DNA of 42,533 bases. It comes from an uncultured Muribaculaceae bacterium. GTDB lineage: Bacteria; Bacteroidota; Bacteroidia; Bacteroidales; Muribaculaceae. Under the pieces are notes generated by a model. That model saw only the letters and a list, made by a program, of their open reading frames with translations. It did no database searches and had not been told where the DNA came from. The stretch spans positions 1 through 42,533 of the forward strand of contig CAJTRC010000011.1 in assembly GCA_910578365.1 (NCBI GenBank), written 5' to 3'. Made by a program: the position numbers and the translations under genes. Of this stretch, positions 15,309 to 22,834 are shown piece after piece; positions within the stretch are counted from its first letter, which is position 1, and every line of letters starts with the position of its first letter.

Positions 15309-17672
15309 ATGAAATACATCGAACGGGCATTTGTAGCCCTTGGCATCATGATGCTGCCTGCGGCAGGGCAGGCATACACAGCCGACATAGTGACGGATGC
15401 CGGTCGGGTGCTGCGCGTAACAGCTCTGACCGACAATATTATACGTGTGACCAATTTGGCCAAAGGTGAAAGCGAATTCGTAGGTCCGGCGTCGGTACTC
15501 GACCCTGCGCAGTCCACCGCCACCGTCACCGCCACACAGAGCGCCGACGGCAATATCACCTTCTTCACCACCGCAAGCGGTGTCAACTGCTCGATCAACG
15601 CCCGCAGCGGAGGCGTGACCATTATGTCGGGCGCGAACAGCCTCGTCAGCGACAACGGTGTGCGGATGTCGGCCGGCGGACGTCGGCGCATCGACCTGTA
15701 CACCACCGCAGCAGGGTCGTTCTACGGTGCCGGCGAGCGAGGCCATAAACTTAATCTGCGCGGTGACACCCTGGTGATGTACAACCGCCAGAATTACGGC
15801 TACACCGGCAGCGACCCCCGCATAAGCCTGATGAATATAAGCATGCCGCTGTTTCTCAGCACCGACGGCTTCGCTCTGGTGTTCGACGACTATGCGGCAG
15901 CAGAGATGATACTGTCCAATCCAATCAGCTACATCAGCGAAACCGAACGCCCGATTTCGTATTATTACATAGGCGGCGTGGGCAGTATGGCCGACCTTGC
16001 CCGGCAGCTGAGTATGCTTACCGGGCGCCAGCAGCTTCCACCGTTCTGGGCCTTGGGTTACATAACATCGAAATACGGCTATCACGACCGCGCCGAGGCT
16101 CTCGGCACTATTGATACGCTGAAAAAACACGGCTACCCTGTCGACGGCATGGTCCTCGACCTGTACTGGTACGGCAAGGAGCAGGATATGGGCCGTCTGG
16201 CCTGGGAGCCGAAGCAGTGGCCCAATCACCGGCAGATGCTCGACCGGCTTAAAAAGCAAGGCGTGAACATGGTGGCCATATCACAGCCATACGTGCTGCG
16301 CAACGGCAAGGCCATCGACAACTACCGCATGGCCGACAGCCTGGGCATGTTTGTGCAGAACCCCGCCGGCGGCCATCAGGAAGTGAAAATCTGGGTAGGC
16401 GAAGGCGGTATGTGGGATGTAAGCAATCCCGATACACGCGCATGGCTGGCGGAGCGCTATAAAAGTCTGACCGACGGCGGCATTACCGGTTGGTGGGGTG
16501 ATTTGGGCGAACCCGAGGTGCATCCTGAAACAGGCGTGCATGCCAACGGCCTTACAGCCCGACAGTACCACAACCAGTACGGCAACGACTGGTCGTCGAT
16601 TATCTACGATATGTTCAGGCAGGAGTACCCCGACAGGCGCCTTATGACCATGATGCGCGGCGGCACTACAGGCCTGCAACGCTACAGCGTGTATCCGTGG
16701 AGTACCGACGTGTCGCGCTCGTGGGGCGGTCTGGAGCCTCAGGTGGTGATAATGCTCAACTCCGGCCTGAGCGGTCTGGGCTATATGGGGCACGATGTGG
16801 GCGGTTTCGCCATTGACCCCAAGCATCCGTACGACCCCGAGCTGTATGTGCGATGGCTGCAGTTAGGCCTGTTCTCGCCCATACTGCGCACTCACTCGCA
16901 GGTATACTCCGAGCCGTACAACTATCCGCAGCATGCCGACATAGTGCAGGGCCTGATAAAAGACCGTTACCGCTGGCTGCCCTACAACTATACCCTGGCC
17001 TATGAAAATGCCACCAAAGGCTGGCCTCTGGTGCGTCCGCTTGAGTTCCACAGCAAGGCCACAGGCCGTTTCGACAACGTCCGCGACGAATACCTCTGGG
17101 GCCGCGACGTGCTTGTGGCTCCTGTGATGACCCCGGGTGCGGAAAGCCGCAAGGTGGTGTTCCCCTGCGGCCTGTGGTACGACTATAACAACCCGCTGCA
17201 GACCTACTGTTGCAAGGATACCGCCGACTACGCGGCGCCGCTGTCAGTGCTTCCGCTGTTTGTACGTGCCGGAGCCTTCCTGCCCATGGCCGAATATGCC
17301 ATGGACAACACAGGCGACTACAATCCGGCCGAAATCAGCGTGCGCTACTACCGCCAGCCCGAAGGCAAAAGCACCTTTACCATGTACGACGACGACCGCC
17401 TCTCGGCCACATCGCTCGCCGGGGGCAACTACCGCCTCACCACCTTCACCTCCGACGTGCGACCCGACGGTTCGCTTCAGCTCGCCGTCAGCACCGAAGG
17501 CAGCTACAAGGGAGCGCCCTCCAAGGTAAGATACAACTTCAGCCTTTACGGCTTCAAGGCAGCTCCGGCAGCCGTAGAGGCCGACGGCAAGCCCGTGAAA
17601 TTCAGCTATGACGCAGCCCGGGGATGTGTCGGCTTCAGCCTTGCCGATCCTAAGGAAATATTAATAAGATAA
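15309..17672 (+). CDS. Secreted glycoside hydrolase family 31 alpha-glucosidase-like enzyme
   Basis: A 787-aa exported enzyme with an N-terminal signal peptide (MKYIERAFVALGIMMLPAAG, cleavage near QA). The beta-sandwich N domain is followed by the (beta/alpha)8 barrel: ALGYITSKYGYHDRAE, GMVLDLYWYG and GGITGWWGDLGEPEVHP, in which D398 is the predicted nucleophile. Then YPWSTDVSRSWGGL supplies D467, 69 residues later, as the candidate acid/base, a spacing like that of the Cellvibrio-type GH31 glucosyltransferase branch, and YMGHDVGGF is also conserved. A C-terminal beta domain closes the protein. It should release or transfer alpha-linked glucose from oligosaccharides in the periplasm. No SusC/SusD pair is adjacent, so it is not part of a classical polysaccharide-utilisation locus. 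The 92-base spacer upstream is A/T-rich, with a 7-bp hairpin at 15250-15270 and repeated TTCAAxATT words. Confidence 0.92.
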   Translation: MKYIERAFVALGIMMLPAAGQAYTADIVTDAGRVLRVTALTDNIIRVTNLAKGESEFVGPASVLDPAQSTATVTATQSADGNITFFTTASGVNCSINARSGGVTIMSGANSLVSDNGVRMSAGGRRRIDLYTTAAGSFYGAGERGHKLNLRGDTLVMYNRQNYGYTGSDPRISLMNISMPLFLSTDGFALVFDDYAAAEMILSNPISYISETERPISYYYIGGVGSMADLARQLSMLTGRQQLPPFWALGYITSKYGYHDRAEALGTIDTLKKHGYPVDGMVLDLYWYGKEQDMGRLAWEPKQWPNHRQMLDRLKKQGVNMVAISQPYVLRNGKAIDNYRMADSLGMFVQNPAGGHQEVKIWVGEGGMWDVSNPDTRAWLAERYKSLTDGGITGWWGDLGEPEVHPETGVHANGLTARQYHNQYGNDWSSIIYDMFRQEYPDRRLMTMMRGGTTGLQRYSVYPWSTDVSRSWGGLEPQVVIMLNSGLSGLGYMGHDVGGFAIDPKHPYDPELYVRWLQLGLFSPILRTHSQVYSEPYNYPQHADIVQGLIKDRYRWLPYNYTLAYENATKGWPLVRPLEFHSKATGRFDNVRDEYLWGRDVLVAPVMTPGAESRKVVFPCGLWYDYNNPLQTYCCKDTADYAAPLSVLPLFVRAGAFLPMAEYAMDNTGDYNPAEISVRYYRQPEGKSTFTMYDDDRLSATSLAGGNYRLTTFTSDVRPDGSLQLAVSTEGSYKGAPSKVRYNFSLYGFKAAPAAVEADGKPVKFSYDAARGCVGFSLADPKEILIR

Positions 17673-17690
17673 CTAAAATCAATATTGAAC

Positions 17691-18293
17691 ATGTTTTCCG
17701 GAATAGTAGAAGAAGCCGCTACAGTGGTATCGGCGCAGATGACAGAAGGCAACCTTCAGTTGCGTGTACAAAGCTCCTTCGCCAACGAACTGAAAATCGA
17801 TCAGTCGGTGGCACATAACGGCGTATGTCTGACAGTGGTGGAACTCTATCCCGACTCGTCGTACACCGTCACAGCCATTCAGGAAACCCTCGACCGCTCC
17901 AACCTGGGCCTGCTCAAGGCCGGCGACAAGGTAAACCTCGAGCGCTCGATGATGCTCAACGGACGCCTCGACGGACACATAGTGCAGGGCCATGTCGACT
18001 GCACCGCTGTATGCACCGCTGTAGAGGAAGTCGACGGCAGCCACTACTTCAGTTTCCGCTATGATATTCCGGTGGAGATGGCCCGCAAAGGCTACATGAC
18101 TGTAGAAAAAGGCTCGGTGACCGTCAACGGTGTAAGCCTTACCGTTTGCGACAGCACACGCGACTCCTTCCGTGTGGCCATCATACCCTATACCCTCGAG
18201 CATACCAACTTCTGCCGTATCAAAGAAGGCTCGGTAGTGAACCTGGAGTTCGACATCATAGGCAAGTACCTGGCCAAGCTCAAGGAATTCTGA
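17691..18293 (+). CDS. ribE: Riboflavin synthase, alpha subunit
   Basis: A 200-aa enzyme that dismutates two 6,7-dimethyl-8-ribityllumazine molecules to riboflavin. The start ATG at 17691 gives MFSGIVEEAATVV, the invariant family beginning. The protein consists of two homologous beta-barrel halves: the first ends with SNLGLLKAGDKVNLERSM, and the second begins GRLDGHIVQGHVDCTA, where the GHxVxGHVD motif is diagnostic. VTVNGVSLTV of the second half mirrors HNGVCLTV of the first. Length is as usual for the family. It follows the GH31 gene by 18 bases and is likely co-transcribed with it and with the MmcQ-like gene, but the functions are unrelated. Confidence 0.95.
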   Translation: MFSGIVEEAATVVSAQMTEGNLQLRVQSSFANELKIDQSVAHNGVCLTVVELYPDSSYTVTAIQETLDRSNLGLLKAGDKVNLERSMMLNGRLDGHIVQGHVDCTAVCTAVEEVDGSHYFSFRYDIPVEMARKGYMTVEKGSVTVNGVSLTVCDSTRDSFRVAIIPYTLEHTNFCRIKEGSVVNLEFDIIGKYLAKLKEF

Positions 18294-18314
18294 TATTCTG
18301 ATGCCCGGTTGCCT

Positions 18315-18677
18315 GTGAATATCGAGAGCATCCGCGACTATTGCCTGTCGCTGCCGGCCACCGGCGAGGACATGGCTTTTGGCGACGACTATCTGCTGCT
18401 GCGTGTGTGCGGACGCATTTTCGCATGCCTGAACCTGGCACGCCCCGATTATCTGGTACTCAAAGCCGATGCCGACTATGCCGCCGACCTGCGCGACCGC
18501 TACGCAGAAATCGAGCCGGCCTGGCACTGGAACAAAAAGTACTGGATTCAACTGCGCCTCAGCGGAAGTCTGGCCGACGATTTTATGCGCTCGCTTATCC
18601 GTCACAGCTATGCGCAGGTAGTGAAGAAACTGCCGCGGCGGGTGCGGATGGAATACCCCTCGATTACTGAAATATGA
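18315..18677 (+). CDS. MmcQ/YjbR-family protein
   Basis: A 120-aa protein of the MmcQ/YjbR family, which has a CyaY-like double-wing fold. Conserved pieces are IRDYCLSLPATGEDMAFGDD at the N terminus, LVLKADADYAADLRDRY in the middle and HWNKKYWIQLRLSGSL before the C-terminal helix. A GTG at 18315 gives MNIESIRDYC, the family's usual beginning; a TTG at 18309 would add two residues. The molecular role of the family is not established; DNA binding has been proposed from the fold. The stop codon overlaps the ATG of the TonB-dependent receptor gene (ATGA), so the two are translated together. Confidence 0.85.
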   Translation: MNIESIRDYCLSLPATGEDMAFGDDYLLLRVCGRIFACLNLARPDYLVLKADADYAADLRDRYAEIEPAWHWNKKYWIQLRLSGSLADDFMRSLIRHSYAQVVKKLPRRVRMEYPSITEI

Positions 18678-20689
18678 TCAAGCATATCACAACGGGACTT
18701 ATAGCCCTGACAGCATTGGCATCGTACGCCGCAGAGCCGGCCGACAGCGCGGAAGTACTCAACGAAGTGACCGTGAAGTCGCGGCGAGGCCTGTATAAAC
18801 TCGGCGGAGCCACCAACAGCGAACTGATAACCGCATCGGAACTCAAGCGGGCCGCCTGCTGCAACCTAGGCGAGAGTTTTACCACCAATCCGTCGGTCGA
18901 CGTCAATTACAACGATGCCGCCACGGGAGCCCGTCAGATTCGTCTGCTGGGGCTCTCGGGCTCCTATGTGCAGTTCCTTACAGAGAACATACCCAACTTC
19001 CGCGGTGCGGCATCGCCTTACGGTCTGGGCTACGTGGCCGGTCCGTGGATGCAGTCGATACAGGTGTCGAAAGGCGCATCGTCGGTCAAAAACGGCTATG
19101 AGTCCATCACCGGTCAGATAAACGTGGAGATGAAAAAGCCGCAGGCCGATCCTCAGCTGTCGGTAAACATGTACTACGACATAATGAACAAGCTCGAGGC
19201 CAACGTCGACGGCAACTGGCACTTCGGCCCCGAGTGGAGCGCCGGCCTGCTTACCCACTTCGAGAACGGCTTCAGCAGCCACGACGCCAACAGCGACGGA
19301 TTCGCCGACATGCCGCAGGTGCGCCAGCTGGCCCTGATGCCGCGCGTGGCTTATCTGGGGCGCAGTTATGTGTTCCAGGCGGCCGGACGTTACATCGACG
19401 AACGCCGTACAGGCGGTCAGCTCGAAGGCCATGCACATCCGGCCGGCGACATGCCCTTGTACCGGATACAGCTCGACACACGCCGCTGGGAGGCATTTGC
19501 CAAGAATGCCCTTATGTACGACCGCGACAACGACGGCAATGTGGCACTGATAATCTCCGGCTCCGGACACAGTCAGGACGCCCTGTACGGCCTGAGGCTC
19601 TGCGACATCGACCAGCACGAATTCTATGCCTCGGCCATGTTCGAGCGCAAATGGTCGGAGCGGCACGCCCTCAGCACCGGCATTCAGACCAACTACGACC
19701 ACTACCGCTACCACACACTCCTCGACCCTGCGGCCACTGCCGCCGCAGACACATACAGCGAACACGAGGCTGTGGCCGGCGCCTATGCCCAGTATACATA
19801 CAATCTCGACGAGCGCCTGGTGGCTATGGCAGGCCTGCGCTACGATTGGAGCGACCTCTACGGCTCCATGCTTACACCGCGCATGCACCTGCGCTACAAT
19901 CCGGCCGCCGATTTGAGCCTGCATGCTTCGGCAGGTCGCGGCTACCGCTCGCCACATCCGCTGGCCGAGTACAGCTATCTGCTGGCATCGTCGCGCCGCA
20001 TGGAAATCAGCGGCCACCTCCGGCGCGAGGCCGCATGGAACTTCGGCGTGGGCGGCAGCTGGACCCTGCGTCCGCTGCAGAAGAAAACCACCCTTTCGGC
20101 TGAATACTACCATACCACCTTCAGCAGTCAGCTCATGGCCAATCTCGACCGCGACCCGCATGCCGTTTACATATACTCGTCGCAGGGCCGGTCGTACTCC
20201 CACTCCCTGCAGCTTGAACTGAGTGTTGACCTGCTGGCCGAACTGAACCTTACCGCAGCCTGGCGCCTGACCGATGTCAAGGCCGCCTATTATGGCGATG
20301 GACTGCAGCAGAAACCGCTCACACCGCGCAACAAAGGACTCTTTACGCTTGGCTGGAGCCCCAACATGGGGCTGTGGCAGTTCGACATCAGCTGTGCCAT
20401 AAACGGCTCGGGACGCATGCCGCAACCCTACACGCTGGCCGACGGCTCACTGTCGTGGCCCGAGCGCTACAACACCTTTGTTCAGCTTAACGCGCAGATT
20501 ACCCGCAACTTCCGTCACTGGGCCATATATCTGGGCGGAGAAAACCTTACGGCATACCGCCAGAAAAATCCTGTTATCGGCGCCTCCGACCCCTGGGGCC
20601 CCGATTTCGACGCCACCATGGTGTACGGCCCGCTGCAGGGGGCAATGATTTATGTAGGTTTCCGTTATAATATCACCAAATACATCTGA
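18674..20689 (+). CDS. TonB-dependent outer-membrane receptor, possibly for metal uptake
   Basis: A 671-aa outer-membrane transporter with a signal peptide (MIKHITTGLIALTALASYAA). EVLNEVTVKSRR just after it is a likely TonB box. The plug domain spans roughly 40-155, with ATGARQIRLLGLSGSYVQFL, the short PNFRGAASPYGLGYV block and VSKGASSVKNGYESITGQIN ending the plug. The rest is a 22-strand barrel rich in alternating aromatic residues, ending VYGPLQGAMIYVGFRYN. It lacks the N-terminal carboxypeptidase-D-like domain and the size of SusC proteins, so a glycan role is unlikely. The following gene, three bases away, encodes an exported heavy-metal-associated domain, suggesting that the substrate is a metal ion or metal complex such as copper. 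That substrate is an inference from the neighbour only. Confidence 0.9.
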   Translation: MIKHITTGLIALTALASYAAEPADSAEVLNEVTVKSRRGLYKLGGATNSELITASELKRAACCNLGESFTTNPSVDVNYNDAATGARQIRLLGLSGSYVQFLTENIPNFRGAASPYGLGYVAGPWMQSIQVSKGASSVKNGYESITGQINVEMKKPQADPQLSVNMYYDIMNKLEANVDGNWHFGPEWSAGLLTHFENGFSSHDANSDGFADMPQVRQLALMPRVAYLGRSYVFQAAGRYIDERRTGGQLEGHAHPAGDMPLYRIQLDTRRWEAFAKNALMYDRDNDGNVALIISGSGHSQDALYGLRLCDIDQHEFYASAMFERKWSERHALSTGIQTNYDHYRYHTLLDPAATAAADTYSEHEAVAGAYAQYTYNLDERLVAMAGLRYDWSDLYGSMLTPRMHLRYNPAADLSLHASAGRGYRSPHPLAEYSYLLASSRRMEISGHLRREAAWNFGVGGSWTLRPLQKKTTLSAEYYHTTFSSQLMANLDRDPHAVYIYSSQGRSYSHSLQLELSVDLLAELNLTAAWRLTDVKAAYYGDGLQQKPLTPRNKGLFTLGWSPNMGLWQFDISCAINGSGRMPQPYTLADGSLSWPERYNTFVQLNAQITRNFRHWAIYLGGENLTAYRQKNPVIGASDPWGPDFDATMVYGPLQGAMIYVGFRYNITKYI

Positions 20690-20692
20690 AAA

Positions 20693-21049
20693 ATGAAAAA
20701 TATAATCACCATTCTGATATTTGCGTTTGCGCTTGGACTGGGCGCACAGCAGATACAAGCCAAAGCCGCCCCCGAGAAAGCAGTGGCGGTATTCAAGCTC
20801 ACGCCCCGTATGACCTGCAGCAATTGCGAGAACAAAATCAAAAGCAACCTGCGATTTGAAAAGGGAGTGAGTGAAATAGTCACAGACCTCCGCTCGCAGA
20901 CCGTGACCATAAAATACAACGCTGCCAAAACCGGCATCGAAGCACTGCAGAAAGCATTCCGTAAAATAGGCTACACCGCCGTGGAAGCCGACGGCGACAC
21001 CCCTGCCGTATGCCCTGCCGACAGTGCCGCCGCGCCGTGCTGCCGATAA
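20693..21049 (+). CDS. Exported heavy-metal-associated (HMA) domain protein
   Basis: A 118-aa protein with a signal peptide (MKNIITILIFAFALGLGAQQ) followed by a single HMA/CopZ-like ferredoxin fold. The metal loop is MTCSNCENKI (C42 and C45), the GMxCxxC-like signature for Cu(I) or similar soft metals. KGVSEIVTDLRSQTVTIKY is the usual second strand-helix-strand segment. The C terminus adds a further cysteine cluster (AVCPADSAAAPCCR) outside the fold, which could be an extra metal site. It begins three bases after the TonB-dependent receptor and probably acts as a periplasmic metal carrier for it. The isochorismatase gene starts 11 bases later. Confidence 0.88.
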   Translation: MKNIITILIFAFALGLGAQQIQAKAAPEKAVAVFKLTPRMTCSNCENKIKSNLRFEKGVSEIVTDLRSQTVTIKYNAAKTGIEALQKAFRKIGYTAVEADGDTPAVCPADSAAAPCCR

Positions 21050-21060
21050 TCGCGGAGCTT

Positions 21061-21618
21061 ATGACTGCCAAGGCAATACTTGTAATTGACATGCAACGCG
21101 ATTTCGTGTTGCCGTCGTCGGTTTGCTGCGTGGCCGGAGCACAGGCCACAGTGCCCGCCATCAGCCGTATGCTCGAATATGCCCGTGCCAGTGGCTGGGC
21201 GGTGATACACATAGTGAGGCATCACCGGCCGGGAGGCGTCGACGCCGAGCCTTTCCGCCGCCATCTGTTTGCCGGCGGAGGTCAATTCTGTGTCGAGGGC
21301 AGCGAGGGCGCACGCATAGTCAGCGGGCTCGAGCCCCGGCCGGGCGACTACGTGGTGGCCAAGACCCGCTTCGACGCATTCTTCCGCACCGACCTCGAAG
21401 TACTACTGCGCGGACTGGGCACCGAAGAAGTATATATCTGCGGCACCCAGTACCCCAACTGCGTGCGCTCCACAGCGGTAGGAGCCATAGAGCGCGACTA
21501 TGCCGTAACCGTGGTGACCGACTGCTGCAGCGCCGCCACCCCCGCCATAGCCGAGGCCAACATTGCCGACATGCGCGCCATGGGCATACAGTGCCTGCCT
21601 TCGGGCGATATAATGTGA
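21061..21618 (+). CDS. Isochorismatase-family cysteine hydrolase
   Basis: A 185-aa alpha/beta hydrolase of the isochorismatase/nicotinamidase superfamily. The catalytic triad is visible: D10 in AILVIDMQRDF, K101 in YVVAKTRFDAFF and C134 in ICGTQYPNCVRSTAVGA. Members cleave nicotinamide, ureides or similar amides. The GTQYPNCVRSTA block departs from the GxxTxxCV form of nicotinamidases, so the substrate is uncertain. The ATG at 21061 starts at the usual point before the first strand; a longer frame upstream overlaps the HMA gene and is not credible. It is the last gene of the run that starts at the GH31 gene. The following 190 bases hold the regulatory region of the next pair. Confidence 0.87.
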   Translation: MTAKAILVIDMQRDFVLPSSVCCVAGAQATVPAISRMLEYARASGWAVIHIVRHHRPGGVDAEPFRRHLFAGGGQFCVEGSEGARIVSGLEPRPGDYVVAKTRFDAFFRTDLEVLLRGLGTEEVYICGTQYPNCVRSTAVGAIERDYAVTVVTDCCSAATPAIAEANIADMRAMGIQCLPSGDIM

Positions 21619-21685
21619 CGTATTTGCGGCGCCTTTGTCAAAAACTGATAAACCTACCGTCTTATTAAGCTGATTATGTGAGAAA

Positions 21686-21715
21686 TTTGTTGTAACTTTG
21701 CGGTGGATAACTTTG
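21686..21715 (+). promoter_or_regulatory. Promoter region of the 59-aa protein/GNAT pair with two -7 boxes
   Basis: Two identical TAACTTTG boxes lie 15 bases apart, at 21693-21700 and 21708-21715. A TTTG at 21686-21689 is 18 bases before the second, making that the better promoter. A duplicated -7 box in front of a small autoregulated-looking pair could give two start points. Confidence 0.55.
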
Positions 21716-21726
21716 CCAGAGGCATC

Positions 21727-21753
21727 GCGCACCGGCTTTCAGCCGACTTGCGC
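21727..21753 (+). promoter_or_regulatory. Hairpin or operator-like inverted repeat in the leader of the GNAT pair
   Basis: GCGCA pairs with TGCGC, and inside it CGGCT pairs with AGCCG around a 3-base loop, with a small asymmetric internal loop. It lies directly downstream of the promoter boxes and about 60 bases before the first start codon. It could be an operator for autoregulation or an mRNA structure. Confidence 0.4.
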
Positions 21754-21810
21754 TAAGTTTTCACTCGCGAATGTTATTTGTAATTGAATTAGTAAAAGGA
21801 GATAAAAACT

Positions 21811-21990
21811 ATGGCAATGACAATTAAAACATCCCCCGAACTTTGGGGCGAAGATGCAAGAATCTTCACCGAGGAAGCGGAGCGCAATGGCAAATTGCCT
21901 ACGCCAAAGCTCTCGGAATCGCAACGTAAGGTGCTTTCCACCATGTTGGAGAGCGCCAAGAACATTATATTCCCTCCCCGCAAAGGCTGA
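21811..21990 (+). CDS. Small 59-aa protein, candidate antitoxin of the GNAT pair
   Basis: A 59-aa frame, MAMTIKTSPELWGEDARIFT and onward, ending with IIFPPRKG. It ends two bases before the ATG of the acetyltransferase gene, so the two are surely co-transcribed. The sequence is charged and helical in prediction by eye, without an obvious ribbon-helix-helix motif; that differs from the DUF1778 antitoxins of the TacA/AtaR type. Codons are more A/T-rich than in the flanking genes. I infer an antitoxin role from position, size and the following GNAT gene; the sequence itself does not prove it. It could also be an accessory protein of the acetyltransferase. A second in-frame ATG lies two codons downstream. 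Confidence 0.72.
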   Translation: MAMTIKTSPELWGEDARIFTEEAERNGKLPTPKLSESQRKVLSTMLESAKNIIFPPRKG

Positions 21991-21992
21991 CA

Positions 21993-22598
21993 ATGGCTGA
22001 ATATAGTTTCGTAGAGAACACCTTTATGGTGCCTTATACCAAGGAGGTCGCAGATTACTGTGACCCCTTTTCTTGTGGAGATGAGGATCTCGACGATTTC
22101 TTCAGCCATGATGTATTTCTTTATGAGGAGGAATTGCTTGGCAAAACCTATTGTTGGATAAGCCGGGAGAATCAGCGTGAAATTGTGGCGATAGCCACAC
22201 TATCATACGACGGCATAAAGACCTATACGCTTGACAATCCGTCTCGGAATGCCCTCCAGCGAAAGATACCACAGCAAAAGCGCCATCGTAGTTATCCGGC
22301 GGTATTGATTGGTCGTCTCGGTGTGAACAAGGCTTTTCAAGGACATGGATTGAATATAGGTACTCAACTCATAGATGCCCTCAAGTACTGGTTTGTGGAT
22401 GAGAATAATAAGGCGGCTTGCCGCTATATGCTCGTTGATGCTTACAACACGGAGTCAACTATCCATTATTATATTAAGAATGGATTTAAGCCCCTCTATA
22501 AGTCAGAGCAAAGCGAAAAAGACGCTTTCGGAATATCAGAAGACGATGCACTGAGAAGCCGCGTCATGTTCTTCGACTTGAAGATGATTACAGCATAA
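21993..22598 (+). CDS. GNAT-family N-acetyltransferase (candidate TacT/AtaT-like toxin)
   Basis: A 201-aa acetyltransferase. The acetyl-CoA-binding motif A is LIGRLGVNKAFQGHGLNIG, whose QGHGLN equals the Q/R-x-x-G-x-G/A pyrophosphate loop. Motif B is YMLVDAYNTESTIHYYIKNG followed by FKPLY, the typical toxin-like 'NGF' ending. The N-terminal PFSCGDEDLDDFF is also characteristic of the DUF-type GNATs that acetylate charged tRNAs in the TacT/AtaT group. Genes of that group form toxin-antitoxin pairs with a small upstream antitoxin, exactly the layout seen here. Codon use is visibly more A/T-rich than in neighbours, consistent with transfer. The alternative is an ordinary protein acetyltransferase with a small partner. 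No terminator was seen; a 236-base A/T-rich spacer follows. Confidence 0.82.
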   Translation: MAEYSFVENTFMVPYTKEVADYCDPFSCGDEDLDDFFSHDVFLYEEELLGKTYCWISRENQREIVAIATLSYDGIKTYTLDNPSRNALQRKIPQQKRHRSYPAVLIGRLGVNKAFQGHGLNIGTQLIDALKYWFVDENNKAACRYMLVDAYNTESTIHYYIKNGFKPLYKSEQSEKDAFGISEDDALRSRVMFFDLKMITA

Positions 22599-22776
22599 CT
22601 TTTGCATTTTCTGTATTATCCGCATTTTATCCACAAATAATAGGGATGTAGAATATCTGAAATACGACCAAAAATATTCTTGTAAAACTCAATTCCCCAA
22701 TGTTTCTCAACAATACATATTAAGGCAGATTATAATATAAAATATTGCTGTCCGATAAAAAACTTTGATAATCATG

Positions 22777-22807
22777 TTGGTATAATGCCGGGAAATAATT
22801 ATCTTTG
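22777..22807 (+). promoter_or_regulatory. Promoter of the 12-kb RyR/PrsW/CHAT/TIR operon
   Basis: TTG at 22777-22779, a 20-base spacer and a perfect TATCTTTG at 22800-22807. The leader to the ATG at 22835 is about 20 bases. The preceding spacer (22599-22776) is A/T-rich and holds no gene I can support. This is the only promoter-like site I found before the eight genes that follow, which overlap or nearly touch each other. Confidence 0.75.
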
Positions 22808-22834
22808 CATTTATCGAACCAACAATGATTTGCA

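Noticed and set aside
15309..17672. Polysaccharide-utilisation locus around the GH31 enzyme
   Set aside because: No SusC/SusD pair, sensor or other glycosidase is adjacent; the TonB receptor downstream is not of the SusC type and is linked to a metal-binding protein.
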